Shown here: positions 18,130 through 28,360 of the stretch, in pieces
Layout of the letters: every line of letters begins with the position of its first letter
How positions within the stretch are numbered: position 1 is the stretch's first letter
Assembly: GCA_016865505.2 (NCBI GenBank)
Contig: AP025252.1
Coordinates: 2,480,001-2,544,000 of the forward strand
Reading direction: 5' to 3'
Length of the DNA stretch: 64,000 bases
From: Bryobacterales bacterium F-183
Lineage (GTDB): Bacteria; Acidobacteriota; Terriglobia; Bryobacterales; Bryobacteraceae
Made by a program: the position numbers and the translations under genes
Notes under the pieces: model-generated
What the model was told of the DNA's origin: nothing
Databases searched by the model: none
Seen by the model: only the letters and a program-made list of their open reading frames with translations

Positions 18130-18717
18130 ATGCATAAAGCTTTATTCACCCTCGCCGTCGCGCTGTCTCTTTCGACTCCGGCTTTGCGAGCCGACCCGGT
18201 AACTTTTGGGATCATTCGGGTGGACTCGGACAGCCCTTCACTCGGTCTGTCTGCGTTTGTCGTCACCAACCTCACGGGGCTGTCCAATTGCGACGCTTTC
18301 TTCAACGTCTGTACCGCTCTGACGATTGACGATGGCTTGTTGCGGATTGACTATGAATCCGGTGGATCCCCAGGCGTGGCCGTCGCGACCCTGCCGGATG
18401 GCTTTGGCCCGGGCGAGACCGATCCTTTCAGCTTTCCGGACTTCAACTTTGACCTTAGTGGCTGGAACGTACAGAGCGTCACCTTTTCCGGAAAGCTGTC
18501 CCCAGCGTCAATCCTCACCTACAGCGGCACTCCGCTCACCTTGCAGCCCCAGTCGTTTTCCATCACCTTTGACCCTGGCGTGACCGCTTACGCCGAACTG
18601 ATAGCTGAGGCCGGACCCCCTGTGGTGAGCATGCCAGAAAACAGTGCGTTTTCCACCGCGACCCTATTTGGTGGAGTTGCCTGGGCAACTATGCTCATTC
18701 GCAAACGACGTCAGTAG
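18130..18717 (+). CDS. Exported protein with PEP-CTERM-like tail
   Basis: 195 residues from ATG 18130; a GTG at 18115 is an alternative. The signal peptide is MHKALFTLAVALSLSTPALRA. The central part is beta-rich and of unknown family (DPVTFGIIRVDSDSPSLGL ... SFSITFDPGVTAYAELIAE). The C terminus has the tripartite layout of PEP-CTERM sorting signals: a short polar motif, a hydrophobic helix (STATLFGGVAWATMLI) and a basic end (RKRRQ). The motif reads MPEN instead of VPEP, which is unusual. Members are anchored or processed by exosortase and linked to exopolysaccharide. No exosortase gene is in the window. It precedes the giant repeat protein by 34 bases. Confidence 0.7.
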   Translation: MHKALFTLAVALSLSTPALRADPVTFGIIRVDSDSPSLGLSAFVVTNLTGLSNCDAFFNVCTALTIDDGLLRIDYESGGSPGVAVATLPDGFGPGETDPFSFPDFNFDLSGWNVQSVTFSGKLSPASILTYSGTPLTLQPQSFSITFDPGVTAYAELIAEAGPPVVSMPENSAFSTATLFGGVAWATMLIRKRRQ

Positions 18718-18751
18718 CAACAAACCCGACTAACGATTGGACCCGACGCCC

Positions 18752-21700
18752 ATGCATACCCGTAGTGTGTCTACGCGATTGTTTTTTGCTCTTGCCATTG
18801 GATTGGCCTTTCTTCCCAAGGTCTTTGGGCAAGTTATCGAATTGTCCCCCGTCACATCCCCTTCGGCAGTTCAGGCGAATCTAACGGATGCCACCATCAC
18901 CGCTCTTCGCGGCATCCCTGCCGGTACGACGGCGGCTCAGTTGGTGGCGCGGATCACACCGCAAAACCCACTGGACGGGGCGGCCATCGATGCTCCTGTC
19001 ACCTTGTTGCAGACCATTGGATCGCGTACAAACCTCCGGTTTCGCGTACCCGCCGGGTTCCTTGTCCAACGGCCTGTCGCCGCTTATGTCGAAATCGTCA
19101 ACGCTAGCGGCGCACCACCAATCTCTACGGGTCTTCGGGCACGAACCGTGATCCTGCCGCCACCATCGATTGAGAGTGTTTGGCAGCCTTCCGCCGTCCG
19201 GGGTACGACCATTGACGTAACAATCAACGGACTGTACACGGCGTTCCCGGCAAACCCCGCCAGCATGACGCTGAACTTTGGAGCAGGCATTACTGCTACT
19301 CCGAAGCTGTGTGCCAGTGGCGCGTCCACCACGCAGGTATGCGCCACGGTGGTGGTCAGCGCAGGTTCTGCAACTGGCCCGAGGAACGTCAGTGTCACCT
19401 ATGGCGCCGTTACAGCAACACTTGCCAACGGCTTTGTCGTGACATCCGCCGCCTCGAACCCGTTAACGGTGAATGGCGGAACCATTCGGCAGGGCGAAAC
19501 CAGGGACATCACCTTCGGCTTTGGCATCGGCACAACCTTGCCGCAGACATTGGCCATGAACTTTGGCAGCCAGGTGTTTGGACCCGCCAATGGCCAACCC
19601 GTTTCCATCACACAAGGTACAGCAACAACAGCAGCTACAGCCGTCATTCGCGTTACGGCATCCGACCTCGCTGCTGTCGGACCTCGCAACATCATGTTCC
19701 TCGCGGGCGGTGACGTCTACACGCTGAACAGCGGACTCACCGTGACCTCGTCGGATGCGTCCATATCGCTCAATACGAATACGTTCACACAAGGTGAGTC
19801 TCGTACGGTTCAGATTGTTGGCCGCAACACGCACTTTGTCCAGAATCTGACCGCCGTCAGTTTTGGAGCCGGTATCACGGTTGGAAGCGTTGACGTGCAG
19901 GACCAAACCCTCTCCGTACAGATCGCTGTATCCCCAACAGCCGCTGCCGGACCTCGCTCCGTCAGTGTGACTACCCAAGGCGAAGCGCCGCTGCCCGTCA
20001 GCGCGGTTGTGGTCGCCGGGTCACCGCGCATCTGCAACGTTACCCCGTCCTACGCGACGCAAGGCACATCCGGAACCCTTACATTGCAGTTCTGCTTTAT
20101 CAACCCTGCAGCTAGTGCAACAGTCACCATTCCAGGTAACGTCACCACCGGCGCGCGTACGGTGTCTGGCGCTAACTTGAGCGTTCCTTTCTCAGTGGCA
20201 AGTACCGCCCCTACAGGTGGCCGCACAGGTGTGGTGAGCTTTGGTGGTGTCAACTATGACTTCCCGTTCACCGTGATTCCCAGCACCGCTGCACTGGTTT
20301 CCGCGTGCCGGGAACCGGGCTGTGAGTCTCCAGTCACGAGCTTCCTGGGCGACTCCTTCACCCTACGAGTCACCGGTAGCAATACGAACTTCGTACAAGG
20401 TACGACGCAAGTTTCTCTAACCCTGCCGCCGGTCGCATCCCTAGCGGTCCGGCGGGTAACCGTGATTCGCGCCACGGAACTCCTGGTGGATGTCCAGACG
20501 CTGAGTTCTGCCGTGCCCGGCTTGTACCGCCTTGACGTCGTGACCGGCGGTGAATCGGTATCGCTGGCGAACGTCGTACGAGTGTCGCCGACGCCGCAAC
20601 TCACCATCACTCCATCTTCGGGACTGCAGGGAACAAGCGTCCCGGTAACCTTCAACATCGACAATGGCGGTATTCTGCCGACGTCCTGCCCAGCCATACA
20701 GGTGCCGATCAGTGGCGTACCGCCGGGAGTGACCTGCCAGGGGTACGTACGATCTAACCCGTCACAGGCAACGGCAACTTTTGTGATCGATCAGTACGCC
20801 GCCGTGGGACCCCGAATCCTACAGGCAGGCGGTTCTCAGGCGACATTCAGCGTCGTCGCCAGTCCTGCTTCACTGATCTCCGTTGTGCCCAACACAGCGC
20901 CCGCCGGTACCTCCGCGACATTGGTGCTGACCGGATCGCAAACACACTGGTGCCAAGGATCGGTCAGCGTATGCCCGTACCCCACTGCATTGACGTTCTT
21001 CTCATCCTCGATCGTCGTGGACTCGCTCACGGTCAACAGTCCCACACAGGCCACCGCGAATGTACGCATACTCTCGACTGCAGTACCGGGCCTGTACTCC
21101 GTACAAATGGCGACCGGAGGCGAAGTTGTCAGTCTCTTCAACGGATTTCGGGTGACTGGACAGGTGGTCGTTCCGCCGTCCCTTACTAGCGCCTCACCTT
21201 CCACCGGTGTGCAAGGCCAGACGCTTGATGTCGTACTGAGCTTTGCAAACCTCGTAACCCCCATCACTGCCGCCACGCCTGTCTCGGCCAACTTCGGGCC
21301 GGGCATCACCACCGTTTCCACCGCGTTCGTTTCCGCCAACTCTTTCCGTGCCACGCTCACGGTCAGTCCGCTGGCAGCAATTGGCCCACGCACGGTGTCC
21401 ACAACCGTCAATGGTGCAGCCATCAGTGGTTCGGCATTTATAGTCAACCGCGGCCCCGCAGCGATCCAGACTCTCAATCCCAGTTCAGCGCGGCAGGGCC
21501 AAAGCAATGTGACCGTGCAGATCACCGGGAACTCGGGTACGCACTTCGCCACCGGCCAAACCACCGCGGACTTTGGACCTGGGATCACTGTCAACTCTCT
21601 TGTGATCCAATCTCCGACGTCGGCGACGGCGCAGATCACCCTCGCGTACAGCGCAACTCTTGGAGCTCGTACAGTCCGGCTTACTACGGGTGGCGAACTA

Positions 21701-24700
21701 GCCGATAGCGTGGGCGTCTTCACCGTGATGGAACGCAATCCGGTGGTGCTATCCGTTTCGCCAGCCCGCGCACGCCAAGGAGAGACGGTTGTAGTTACAG
21801 TGCTCGGCGAAGCGACCAGCTTCGGCAGTACGACAGTGCCCGATTTCGGCCCTGGCATCACAGCAACTCTGCTGACTACTCCCGCGCTGGAGCGTGCCAC
21901 AGTTCGACTCGTGATTTCTCCTACCATCGCCATTGACCAAGGGATCTGCGCAAGGTCCATACGGATGACCACCGGCGCGGAGATTGCGAGCAGTCCGTCG
22001 AGCGCGTTTTGCATCGACGCCGGTAGCGCTGCCATATCGAGCGTCGCCCCTGCCTCAGTTCCCCAGGGCGGTAGCGAGACTGTGACGGTGAACGGTACCA
22101 ACACGAACTTCCAACAGGGCGTAACGACGGTGAACTTCGGGTCTGGCATCACTGTGGGTACAGTTCTTGTCCAATCGCCGGTAGCTCTCACGGCGCAGAT
22201 TGCAGTAGCGCCGAACGCGGCTCCGGGTCTCCGCAGTGTTCGCGCGACCACCTTGGGCGAAGCCGCCAGCGGCAACAATCTCTTCACCGTTGGCGCGGGT
22301 ACGCCGATCCTCACGCAGGCAAGCCCAGCTACCCTGCCGCAAGGGGCCGGACCCACTGTCGTAACACTCACCGGACAATTTACGACGTGGCAGCAAGGCG
22401 TCACCACTGCGACATTCGGCGCAGGAGTTACGGTAGACAGCCTGACGGTGGATAGTCCCACCAGCGCCCGTGCAACAGTTCGCGTCAGCCCCACCACGAA
22501 CATCGGACCCCGGATTGTCACCGCCACTACTGGAGGTCAGATCGTCTCCGCGCCAGTGTTCAGCATCGTCACTGGCCCGGCCGCCATCTCCACCCTCTCT
22601 CGAGTCAGTGCGCTGCAAGGTGAGACGAATGTCGAGATTGAAGTCACCGGCGTCAATACGCACTTTCAGCCCCTGGTAACGAGTGTGGGACTACGGCAAG
22701 TAGTGAGTCCGCTTGCATCCCTTGCACCGTCTTCGGTGGTGATCACCAGCGAGACCAGCTTGAGAGCCACCTTCAGTATTCCTGCCAATCAGGCAGTGGG
22801 CGCCTACACGATCACGGCGACGACGGCGGGTGAAGTAGCCGAACGGTCCGCGGCCTTCAGTGTGAATCCTGGTGTCCCATCGATCAGTTCGCTGAGTCCC
22901 TCTGCCAGCGCTGCGGGGACCCAACTGGCCGTCACCATCAGCGGAACGTTCACCGTATGGCAGCAAGGCGTAACGGCAGTTAGCTTCGGTGCGGGCATCA
23001 CTGTCGACAATGTAGCCGTACAAGGCCCCTCGTCGATCATCGCGAACATCACCATTGCGGCGAACGCGACGGTCGGTCCTCGAACCGTGTCGGTCACCAC
23101 TGGAGGGCAAGTGCTCACGAGTTCCTTCAGTGTTACTCCAGCAGCGATTCTACTTTCACTGAACCCAACCGCGATGCTCCGCGGGCAAACGCGATCCATC
23201 ACGATTACGGGCCAACAAACGCAGTTCGCACAGGGTGTGACGACCGTGGCCTTCAGCGGCACTGGTGTCACCGTCAACTCGGTCACCGTATCGAGCGCCA
23301 CTCAGCTTGTCGCAAATGTCACCGTGGCGCAGGGTGCTGCCGTCGGTCCTCGCACGATCACTGTAACCACAGGTTCCGAAGTACTCACCGGGCTTTCTCT
23401 TCCCATCGCCACAGGCATGAACTCGATCTCGCCCGTCAGCGGATCGCGTGGTCAAACGCTGGAAGTCACCATCAACGGCGCATCGATCACCAGTTTCGTA
23501 CAGGGCCAGTCCCTGCCGGCATTTGGGCCCGGCATCACCGTGAACTCCGTACAGGTGCTTTCGGCCAGTCAACTCACTGCAAACATCACCATTGCCGCCA
23601 ACGCAGAACTCACCGCCCGTGATGTCGTCGTCACCACCGGCCAGGAATTGGTTTCTGGACCTTCGGCAATCGGTGGAATCACGACCTTTACGGTCACCGG
23701 TGCGCCGATGTTCTCGCTTGATCCGACGTCCGCCCAGCAAGGGCAGCAAGGCCTTACCGTCAACATCAACGCACAGAATTTGCCGCTTGCCGCTGGCGAC
23801 ACGTTCATCAGCTTTGGCGCTGGAATCACGGCGGGCGAAGTACCGGTGAACGTGACGAGTCCGCAAACCGGCAGCGTCACAATCAATGTCTCACCCACTG
23901 CGGTTACCGGCCTCCGTCAGGTAACGCTCCGTACGGGTGGGGTGTTCTACACGGTCAACAACTTCAATGTCACGCCGAGCGCCGCGCGGTTGCTCACGGT
24001 TACGCCTGCATCCGCCAATCAAGGAGATGTGGTGGACGTCACGGTCGTCGGGCAGAACACGAACTTTGCACCCACCACCGTGTTCGCGTTTGGGCAGGGA
24101 ATTGCCGCGACCCTGCTTGGCGTCGATAGCGTTACGCAGGTACGGCTTCGGCTTACGATCGATCCCTCCGCGCCAGTGGGTCCAAGAAGTCCCGTGTTCA
24201 CTACTGGCGGCGAGAACGCATCGGGCACCGGCCTGTTTACCGTCACGGCAGGAACGCCAACACTGCTTTCGGTAACGCCAGTCTCCGCACAGCAAGGCGA
24301 GACCGTCGCAGTCACGATCCTTGGCCGCTTCACCAACTTTGACAGCGCCTCCGCGCCGAACTTTGGTCCTGGAGTGACGGTGAACCAGTTTGTGGTGAAT
24401 TCACCGACGAGCATCACGGCCAACGTCACAGTGCTGCCGCGCGCCTTTCCGGGCACGCGCAGCGTCGCAGTATCGGGCGTTTCCACTTCGCTGCCAAACG
24501 CGTTTACCATCGTCGCAGGCCCGGCGGCGGTCTCCAGCCTCAACCCAAATACTCTGCAGCAGAACCGTACCGCTTCCATCACGATCAACGGCGTGAACAC
24601 CCATTTCGCCGATGGGCTCACGGTTGCGAACTTCGGTCCCGGCGTTACCGTCAACTCACTCACGGTCACGTCGCCCATCCTAGCTACAGCGTCCATTACG

Positions 24701-27700
24701 GTGTCGCCGACGGCCGCTGTTGGGTTCCGCAGCATCACCATGACCACGGAGGGTGAAACTGCGTCGATCCTGAACGGGTTCAATGTTCTGCTGGGCGCAG
24801 GTGTGATCGATAGCGTTACGCCCAACACCGCGCCCCAGGGTGCGACAACCTCCGTCACGGTCACGGGATTCTTTCCCGGTTTGGTCGGGCAGACGGTAAC
24901 GGCGTCTTTCTCCGGTCCAAGTGACATCACCGCTTCGGTGTCGTCGGTCACTCTCACGCAAATCACCCTCAGCGTTCAAGTGCTCGGCTATGCCGCAAGG
25001 ACGCCCCGCAACCTGGCGCTGACCAACGGTACCGACCCTGTTTCCAGAGCGAACGCGATCACCATCGTCGCTGGTGCGGCCAGCATTACAGCTATCGCGC
25101 CAACAGCCGGCAAGCAGGATGAGACCGTGGACATCACCGTTACAGGCTCGGGTACGAGCTTTGGCCAGGCACCTTCGGCAACCACAGCGATGCTCATTGG
25201 TGCCTCCGGCGTGAATATCGTTTCCGTCACTCCTCAGACACCACAACAAGCGGTGGTGCGCCTGCAGATTTCGGATACAGCTTCCATCGGTACGTTTCCG
25301 CTCCGGCTGTTCAGTGGCGATGAGATTGCCACCTTTACACCCGGCTTCACGATTCAACCCGGCGCGCCAGTGATCCTCTCGGCCACTCCAGCCAGCGGAC
25401 GCCAAGGCGAAACGGTATCCAACTATGTGATTGCTGGAAAGTTCACGCATTTCACCACCGGCTCCGCGATCAATCTCGGCACCGGCATCACCGCCACCGT
25501 ACAGTCCGCCAGCCCCACTCAGTTGATCGCCCAGCTCTCAATTGCAGCCAACGCCACAGCCGGTGTACGCGATCTCACCGTCACGACTGGGGCCGAGGTG
25601 GTTACGCTACCCGGTGCCTTCACGGTCCAGCCGGGCACTGCGGTTCTCACCACAGTCAGTACGAACATCGCACCCCGCCAAGGTCGAACAGTTGTGTTCA
25701 CGGTGAACGCAAACTTCACCAGTTTCTCCAGTGCCACTCCGCCGACTGTGAATCTGGGGACCGGCGTTACAACCCAAAGTGTGGCCGTCGATAGCGCGAC
25801 CCGCTTGTCCGTTACAGGCCTCATCAGCCCGACTACGACACTGGGACCGCGCAGTGTCACCGTGAATCCGGGTGCGTTGACCCTGAGCGCGGCATATGAA
25901 GTTACAGCAGGAGACGCGAGCATCACCGTGGCTCCCACCACCGTACGCCAGGGCGACAGTAACTTCGAGATTCAGATTGCCGGCGTTAGTACAAACTTCT
26001 CGCAAAGTACGACCGCTCTGTCGCTGTCCGGGGCTGGCCTCAACCTCGGCAACTATACGGTGAACAGCGCGACTTCGATCACGTTAGCCGTAAACAGCGT
26101 CAGCGATACCGCGCCGCTTGGATCACGCACTCTGACCATCACCACAGGTGGCGAGGTCGTTTCCGCGACCCTGGACGTCCTCGCAGGGCTTCCGGTGATC
26201 TCGTCCATCGCGCCCACATCCGGAACCCAGGCGAGTGCCGTGCCCGTCACCATCACAGGCCGATTCACGACATTCACTGCCGGTTCCACGATTGGACTTG
26301 GCGCGGGCATCACAGCGGTGATCAACTCGGCAAGTCCAACGGTGTTGCAAGCGACTCTCACCATTTCCCCGACCGCGGCAAAGACAACCAGGCCCCTGAC
26401 CGTAGATGGCCTCACCTTGGCCAACGCCTTTACGGTTACGCCCAGCCCCGCACGAATCACAAGCGTCACGCCGGCACTCGGTGCCCAGGGTGCGGCATTG
26501 GCCGTGCAAGTAGACGCAGCCGATACAAACTTCGCCAACGGCATCACAACTGCGACCTTTGGCGCCGGCATCACCGTCAACTCTGTGACTGTCGTCAACG
26601 TGACGCGCGCCAACGTGAACATTACAATCGCGGGCAACGCCGCCACTGGTGTACGGACGCCCATTCTCACCACCGGCGGGGAGGAGGCCTCTCTCGTCAA
26701 CGCCTTTGTGGTCAGCGTCGGCCAGCCAGAGATCACCTCCATCACTCCTTCCATCGGAGCGGCGAACAGCACGGTCTCGAACATTCAAGTCACGGGTGTC
26801 AACCTTACTGGCGCTACCTTCAGTCTCGGTGGATCCTTTGTGATCCCACCCGCCGCGCTGGGTACGGCATTACAGGTGGGCGGCGAGGTTCTGGAGGTCA
26901 CAAATCTCACCGCGACGTCCGCAACCTTGCGGATCCGATTTGGACCGTTCGTAGGCATCCATCCATTGATTGCGACAACGGCAGCCGCGTCATCAGCAAC
27001 CGAAGTAACACCAGGAAATCGATTTCAGATCTTTGAGCCTGCCGGTTATCAGATCGCGTCGCCGACCACGGTTGTGAACAGCAGCTACACATCGCTGGAC
27101 CCTGTGAGTTCCTTGACCTACGCCGTCGCTGCGCCAGTCAACGTAGTCAACAGCAGCTACACATCTCTGGACCCCGTCAGTTCGCTGACCTACGCCGTTT
27201 CCGCACCAGTGAATGTTGTGAATAGCAGTTTCACGTCGCTCGATCCCGTCTCGTCGCTGACCTACGCTTTCGCACCGCCGGTCAACGTCGTGAATAGCAG
27301 CTACACGTCGCTGGATCCGGTTACGTCGCTGAACTATGCTGCGTCGCATGCGGTACACGTTCGCAATCTGTCCGCTCCAGTGATCACGGCTGCGCCGGAC
27401 ACACACCCTGAGGACACAGCTACGTCTGCAGCGCGCAACTCAGGTGCGCCGCTCCGCGAAACGGCGTACGCAGGTCAGATGCTGCGCGTTCGGGCGGACA
27501 TTCCCAACGGCGTCCGCATCAACGAAGTTCTCGTGTACGTCAATGGGGCGAAGATGGACGACGTTCTTCTGCCGCCCTACGAGGCAGCAATCACCGTGCC
27601 TTCCGGAGTCGACGAGTTGGAGATCCGCTCCGTGGTTCGCACGGAAGCGGGCGAAATATCCTCCGATCCGTACTGGGTTCGCGTACTGCCGGACCCCGGC

Positions 27701-28360
27701 ACGTCGGACTTGCAAATTCAGGTTCGCGACGGTGATGACAAGCCAGTCGCCGATGCAGACCCAAGCCTAAGGCTCGCTGGGTTCGCTGCGGAGCACTTCC
27801 GCTTCGACCAGCCCATAACGGCTATGCCGGACCTCGCCGCGGATCGCAAACCGGACGCGACAGGCTTTGCGGCGATGCTGTACTTCCTCCCGCTTGGTCA
27901 GGACCCGCTTGGTACAGGTGCCGTTCGCGATACCGTATCGCGCTATCGTGCGTCGCTCAAGGTCTGGGAGCCGGGCGAGTACGAGTTCGCACTGCGTGGT
28001 TCCACCGGGGCACAACTCCGGGTGGGAGGCCGCGAGATTGAAAACGGCGCGGGCCCCGTGTCGTTACCCGCAGGCGAAGTGGAATTGGAAGTCCTCCACT
28101 TCCGCTCAGTGGACGCCTCACCGCAACTACAACTGCTGTGGCGTACGAAGCCGAGCGAGCCGTTCACGGCCATTCGGCCGGAGTACCTTCGGACACCCGC
28201 AGTTGATACCCGCATTGTTCCGCTGGCAGCGTCCGGACTTGAGTTGCGGGCGGCCACGCAAAGTCCCTGGTCTGGCGAGACGCTCGTGTCTGCCGAAGAC
28301 CGCAAACAGATCATCATTCTCCGCGTCAGTGCACGCGGACAAAAGCAGGAAAAGGAGTAA
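18752..28360 (+). CDS. Giant IPT/TIG-like repeat surface protein with PA14 domain
   Basis: 3202 residues from ATG 18752 (signal peptide MHTRSVSTRLFFALAIGLAFLPKVFG). Residues about 136-2750 form some 28 beta-sandwich-like units of about 93 residues. Each has a start like SVTPxSAxQGxT, a middle FGxGITVNS and an end such as VGPRTVTVTTGGE. Two subtypes alternate over much of the array (GxNTxF units and GxFTxF/W units). Then come four near-identical 24-residue repeats (VVNSSYTSLDPVSSLTYA-based, about 2774-2869), an Ig-like region (about 2900-2990) and a PA14-like domain (about 3007-3150). The protein probably extends from the cell as an adhesin or matrix fibre and may bind glycans through PA14. 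It ends TAATG against the next gene. Confidence 0.85.
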   Translation: MHTRSVSTRLFFALAIGLAFLPKVFGQVIELSPVTSPSAVQANLTDATITALRGIPAGTTAAQLVARITPQNPLDGAAIDAPVTLLQTIGSRTNLRFRVPAGFLVQRPVAAYVEIVNASGAPPISTGLRARTVILPPPSIESVWQPSAVRGTTIDVTINGLYTAFPANPASMTLNFGAGITATPKLCASGASTTQVCATVVVSAGSATGPRNVSVTYGAVTATLANGFVVTSAASNPLTVNGGTIRQGETRDITFGFGIGTTLPQTLAMNFGSQVFGPANGQPVSITQGTATTAATAVIRVTASDLAAVGPRNIMFLAGGDVYTLNSGLTVTSSDASISLNTNTFTQGESRTVQIVGRNTHFVQNLTAVSFGAGITVGSVDVQDQTLSVQIAVSPTAAAGPRSVSVTTQGEAPLPVSAVVVAGSPRICNVTPSYATQGTSGTLTLQFCFINPAASATVTIPGNVTTGARTVSGANLSVPFSVASTAPTGGRTGVVSFGGVNYDFPFTVIPSTAALVSACREPGCESPVTSFLGDSFTLRVTGSNTNFVQGTTQVSLTLPPVASLAVRRVTVIRATELLVDVQTLSSAVPGLYRLDVVTGGESVSLANVVRVSPTPQLTITPSSGLQGTSVPVTFNIDNGGILPTSCPAIQVPISGVPPGVTCQGYVRSNPSQATATFVIDQYAAVGPRILQAGGSQATFSVVASPASLISVVPNTAPAGTSATLVLTGSQTHWCQGSVSVCPYPTALTFFSSSIVVDSLTVNSPTQATANVRILSTAVPGLYSVQMATGGEVVSLFNGFRVTGQVVVPPSLTSASPSTGVQGQTLDVVLSFANLVTPITAATPVSANFGPGITTVSTAFVSANSFRATLTVSPLAAIGPRTVSTTVNGAAISGSAFIVNRGPAAIQTLNPSSARQGQSNVTVQITGNSGTHFATGQTTADFGPGITVNSLVIQSPTSATAQITLAYSATLGARTVRLTTGGELADSVGVFTVMERNPVVLSVSPARARQGETVVVTVLGEATSFGSTTVPDFGPGITATLLTTPALERATVRLVISPTIAIDQGICARSIRMTTGAEIASSPSSAFCIDAGSAAISSVAPASVPQGGSETVTVNGTNTNFQQGVTTVNFGSGITVGTVLVQSPVALTAQIAVAPNAAPGLRSVRATTLGEAASGNNLFTVGAGTPILTQASPATLPQGAGPTVVTLTGQFTTWQQGVTTATFGAGVTVDSLTVDSPTSARATVRVSPTTNIGPRIVTATTGGQIVSAPVFSIVTGPAAISTLSRVSALQGETNVEIEVTGVNTHFQPLVTSVGLRQVVSPLASLAPSSVVITSETSLRATFSIPANQAVGAYTITATTAGEVAERSAAFSVNPGVPSISSLSPSASAAGTQLAVTISGTFTVWQQGVTAVSFGAGITVDNVAVQGPSSIIANITIAANATVGPRTVSVTTGGQVLTSSFSVTPAAILLSLNPTAMLRGQTRSITITGQQTQFAQGVTTVAFSGTGVTVNSVTVSSATQLVANVTVAQGAAVGPRTITVTTGSEVLTGLSLPIATGMNSISPVSGSRGQTLEVTINGASITSFVQGQSLPAFGPGITVNSVQVLSASQLTANITIAANAELTARDVVVTTGQELVSGPSAIGGITTFTVTGAPMFSLDPTSAQQGQQGLTVNINAQNLPLAAGDTFISFGAGITAGEVPVNVTSPQTGSVTINVSPTAVTGLRQVTLRTGGVFYTVNNFNVTPSAARLLTVTPASANQGDVVDVTVVGQNTNFAPTTVFAFGQGIAATLLGVDSVTQVRLRLTIDPSAPVGPRSPVFTTGGENASGTGLFTVTAGTPTLLSVTPVSAQQGETVAVTILGRFTNFDSASAPNFGPGVTVNQFVVNSPTSITANVTVLPRAFPGTRSVAVSGVSTSLPNAFTIVAGPAAVSSLNPNTLQQNRTASITINGVNTHFADGLTVANFGPGVTVNSLTVTSPILATASITVSPTAAVGFRSITMTTEGETASILNGFNVLLGAGVIDSVTPNTAPQGATTSVTVTGFFPGLVGQTVTASFSGPSDITASVSSVTLTQITLSVQVLGYAARTPRNLALTNGTDPVSRANAITIVAGAASITAIAPTAGKQDETVDITVTGSGTSFGQAPSATTAMLIGASGVNIVSVTPQTPQQAVVRLQISDTASIGTFPLRLFSGDEIATFTPGFTIQPGAPVILSATPASGRQGETVSNYVIAGKFTHFTTGSAINLGTGITATVQSASPTQLIAQLSIAANATAGVRDLTVTTGAEVVTLPGAFTVQPGTAVLTTVSTNIAPRQGRTVVFTVNANFTSFSSATPPTVNLGTGVTTQSVAVDSATRLSVTGLISPTTTLGPRSVTVNPGALTLSAAYEVTAGDASITVAPTTVRQGDSNFEIQIAGVSTNFSQSTTALSLSGAGLNLGNYTVNSATSITLAVNSVSDTAPLGSRTLTITTGGEVVSATLDVLAGLPVISSIAPTSGTQASAVPVTITGRFTTFTAGSTIGLGAGITAVINSASPTVLQATLTISPTAAKTTRPLTVDGLTLANAFTVTPSPARITSVTPALGAQGAALAVQVDAADTNFANGITTATFGAGITVNSVTVVNVTRANVNITIAGNAATGVRTPILTTGGEEASLVNAFVVSVGQPEITSITPSIGAANSTVSNIQVTGVNLTGATFSLGGSFVIPPAALGTALQVGGEVLEVTNLTATSATLRIRFGPFVGIHPLIATTAAASSATEVTPGNRFQIFEPAGYQIASPTTVVNSSYTSLDPVSSLTYAVAAPVNVVNSSYTSLDPVSSLTYAVSAPVNVVNSSFTSLDPVSSLTYAFAPPVNVVNSSYTSLDPVTSLNYAASHAVHVRNLSAPVITAAPDTHPEDTATSAARNSGAPLRETAYAGQMLRVRADIPNGVRINEVLVYVNGAKMDDVLLPPYEAAITVPSGVDELEIRSVVRTEAGEISSDPYWVRVLPDPGTSDLQIQVRDGDDKPVADADPSLRLAGFAAEHFRFDQPITAMPDLAADRKPDATGFAAMLYFLPLGQDPLGTGAVRDTVSRYRASLKVWEPGEYEFALRGSTGAQLRVGGREIENGAGPVSLPAGEVELEVLHFRSVDASPQLQLLWRTKPSEPFTAIRPEYLRTPAVDTRIVPLAASGLELRAATQSPWSGETLVSAEDRKQIIILRVSARGQKQEKE
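27071..27358 (+). repeat. Four 72-bp tandem repeats inside the giant gene
   Basis: Unit starts at 27071, 27143, 27215 and 27287 are exactly 72 bases apart. Each encodes VVNSS(Y/F)TSLDPV(S/T)SL(T/N)YA plus a six-residue variable linker. Differences are mostly synonymous (GTTGTG, GTAGTC, GTCGTG), with a few substitutions. A partial fifth unit (HVRNLS) follows. Confidence 0.9.

Noticed and set aside
20836-22527. 563-residue open frame on the minus strand inside the giant gene
   Set aside because: It mirrors the Thr/Val-rich repeats in another frame, has no leader, motif or ribosome-binding site, and similar shadows occur at other repeat units.
27071-27358. CRISPR-like array
   Set aside because: Repeats are directly adjacent, in frame, 72 b long and without unique spacers; they encode a protein repeat.
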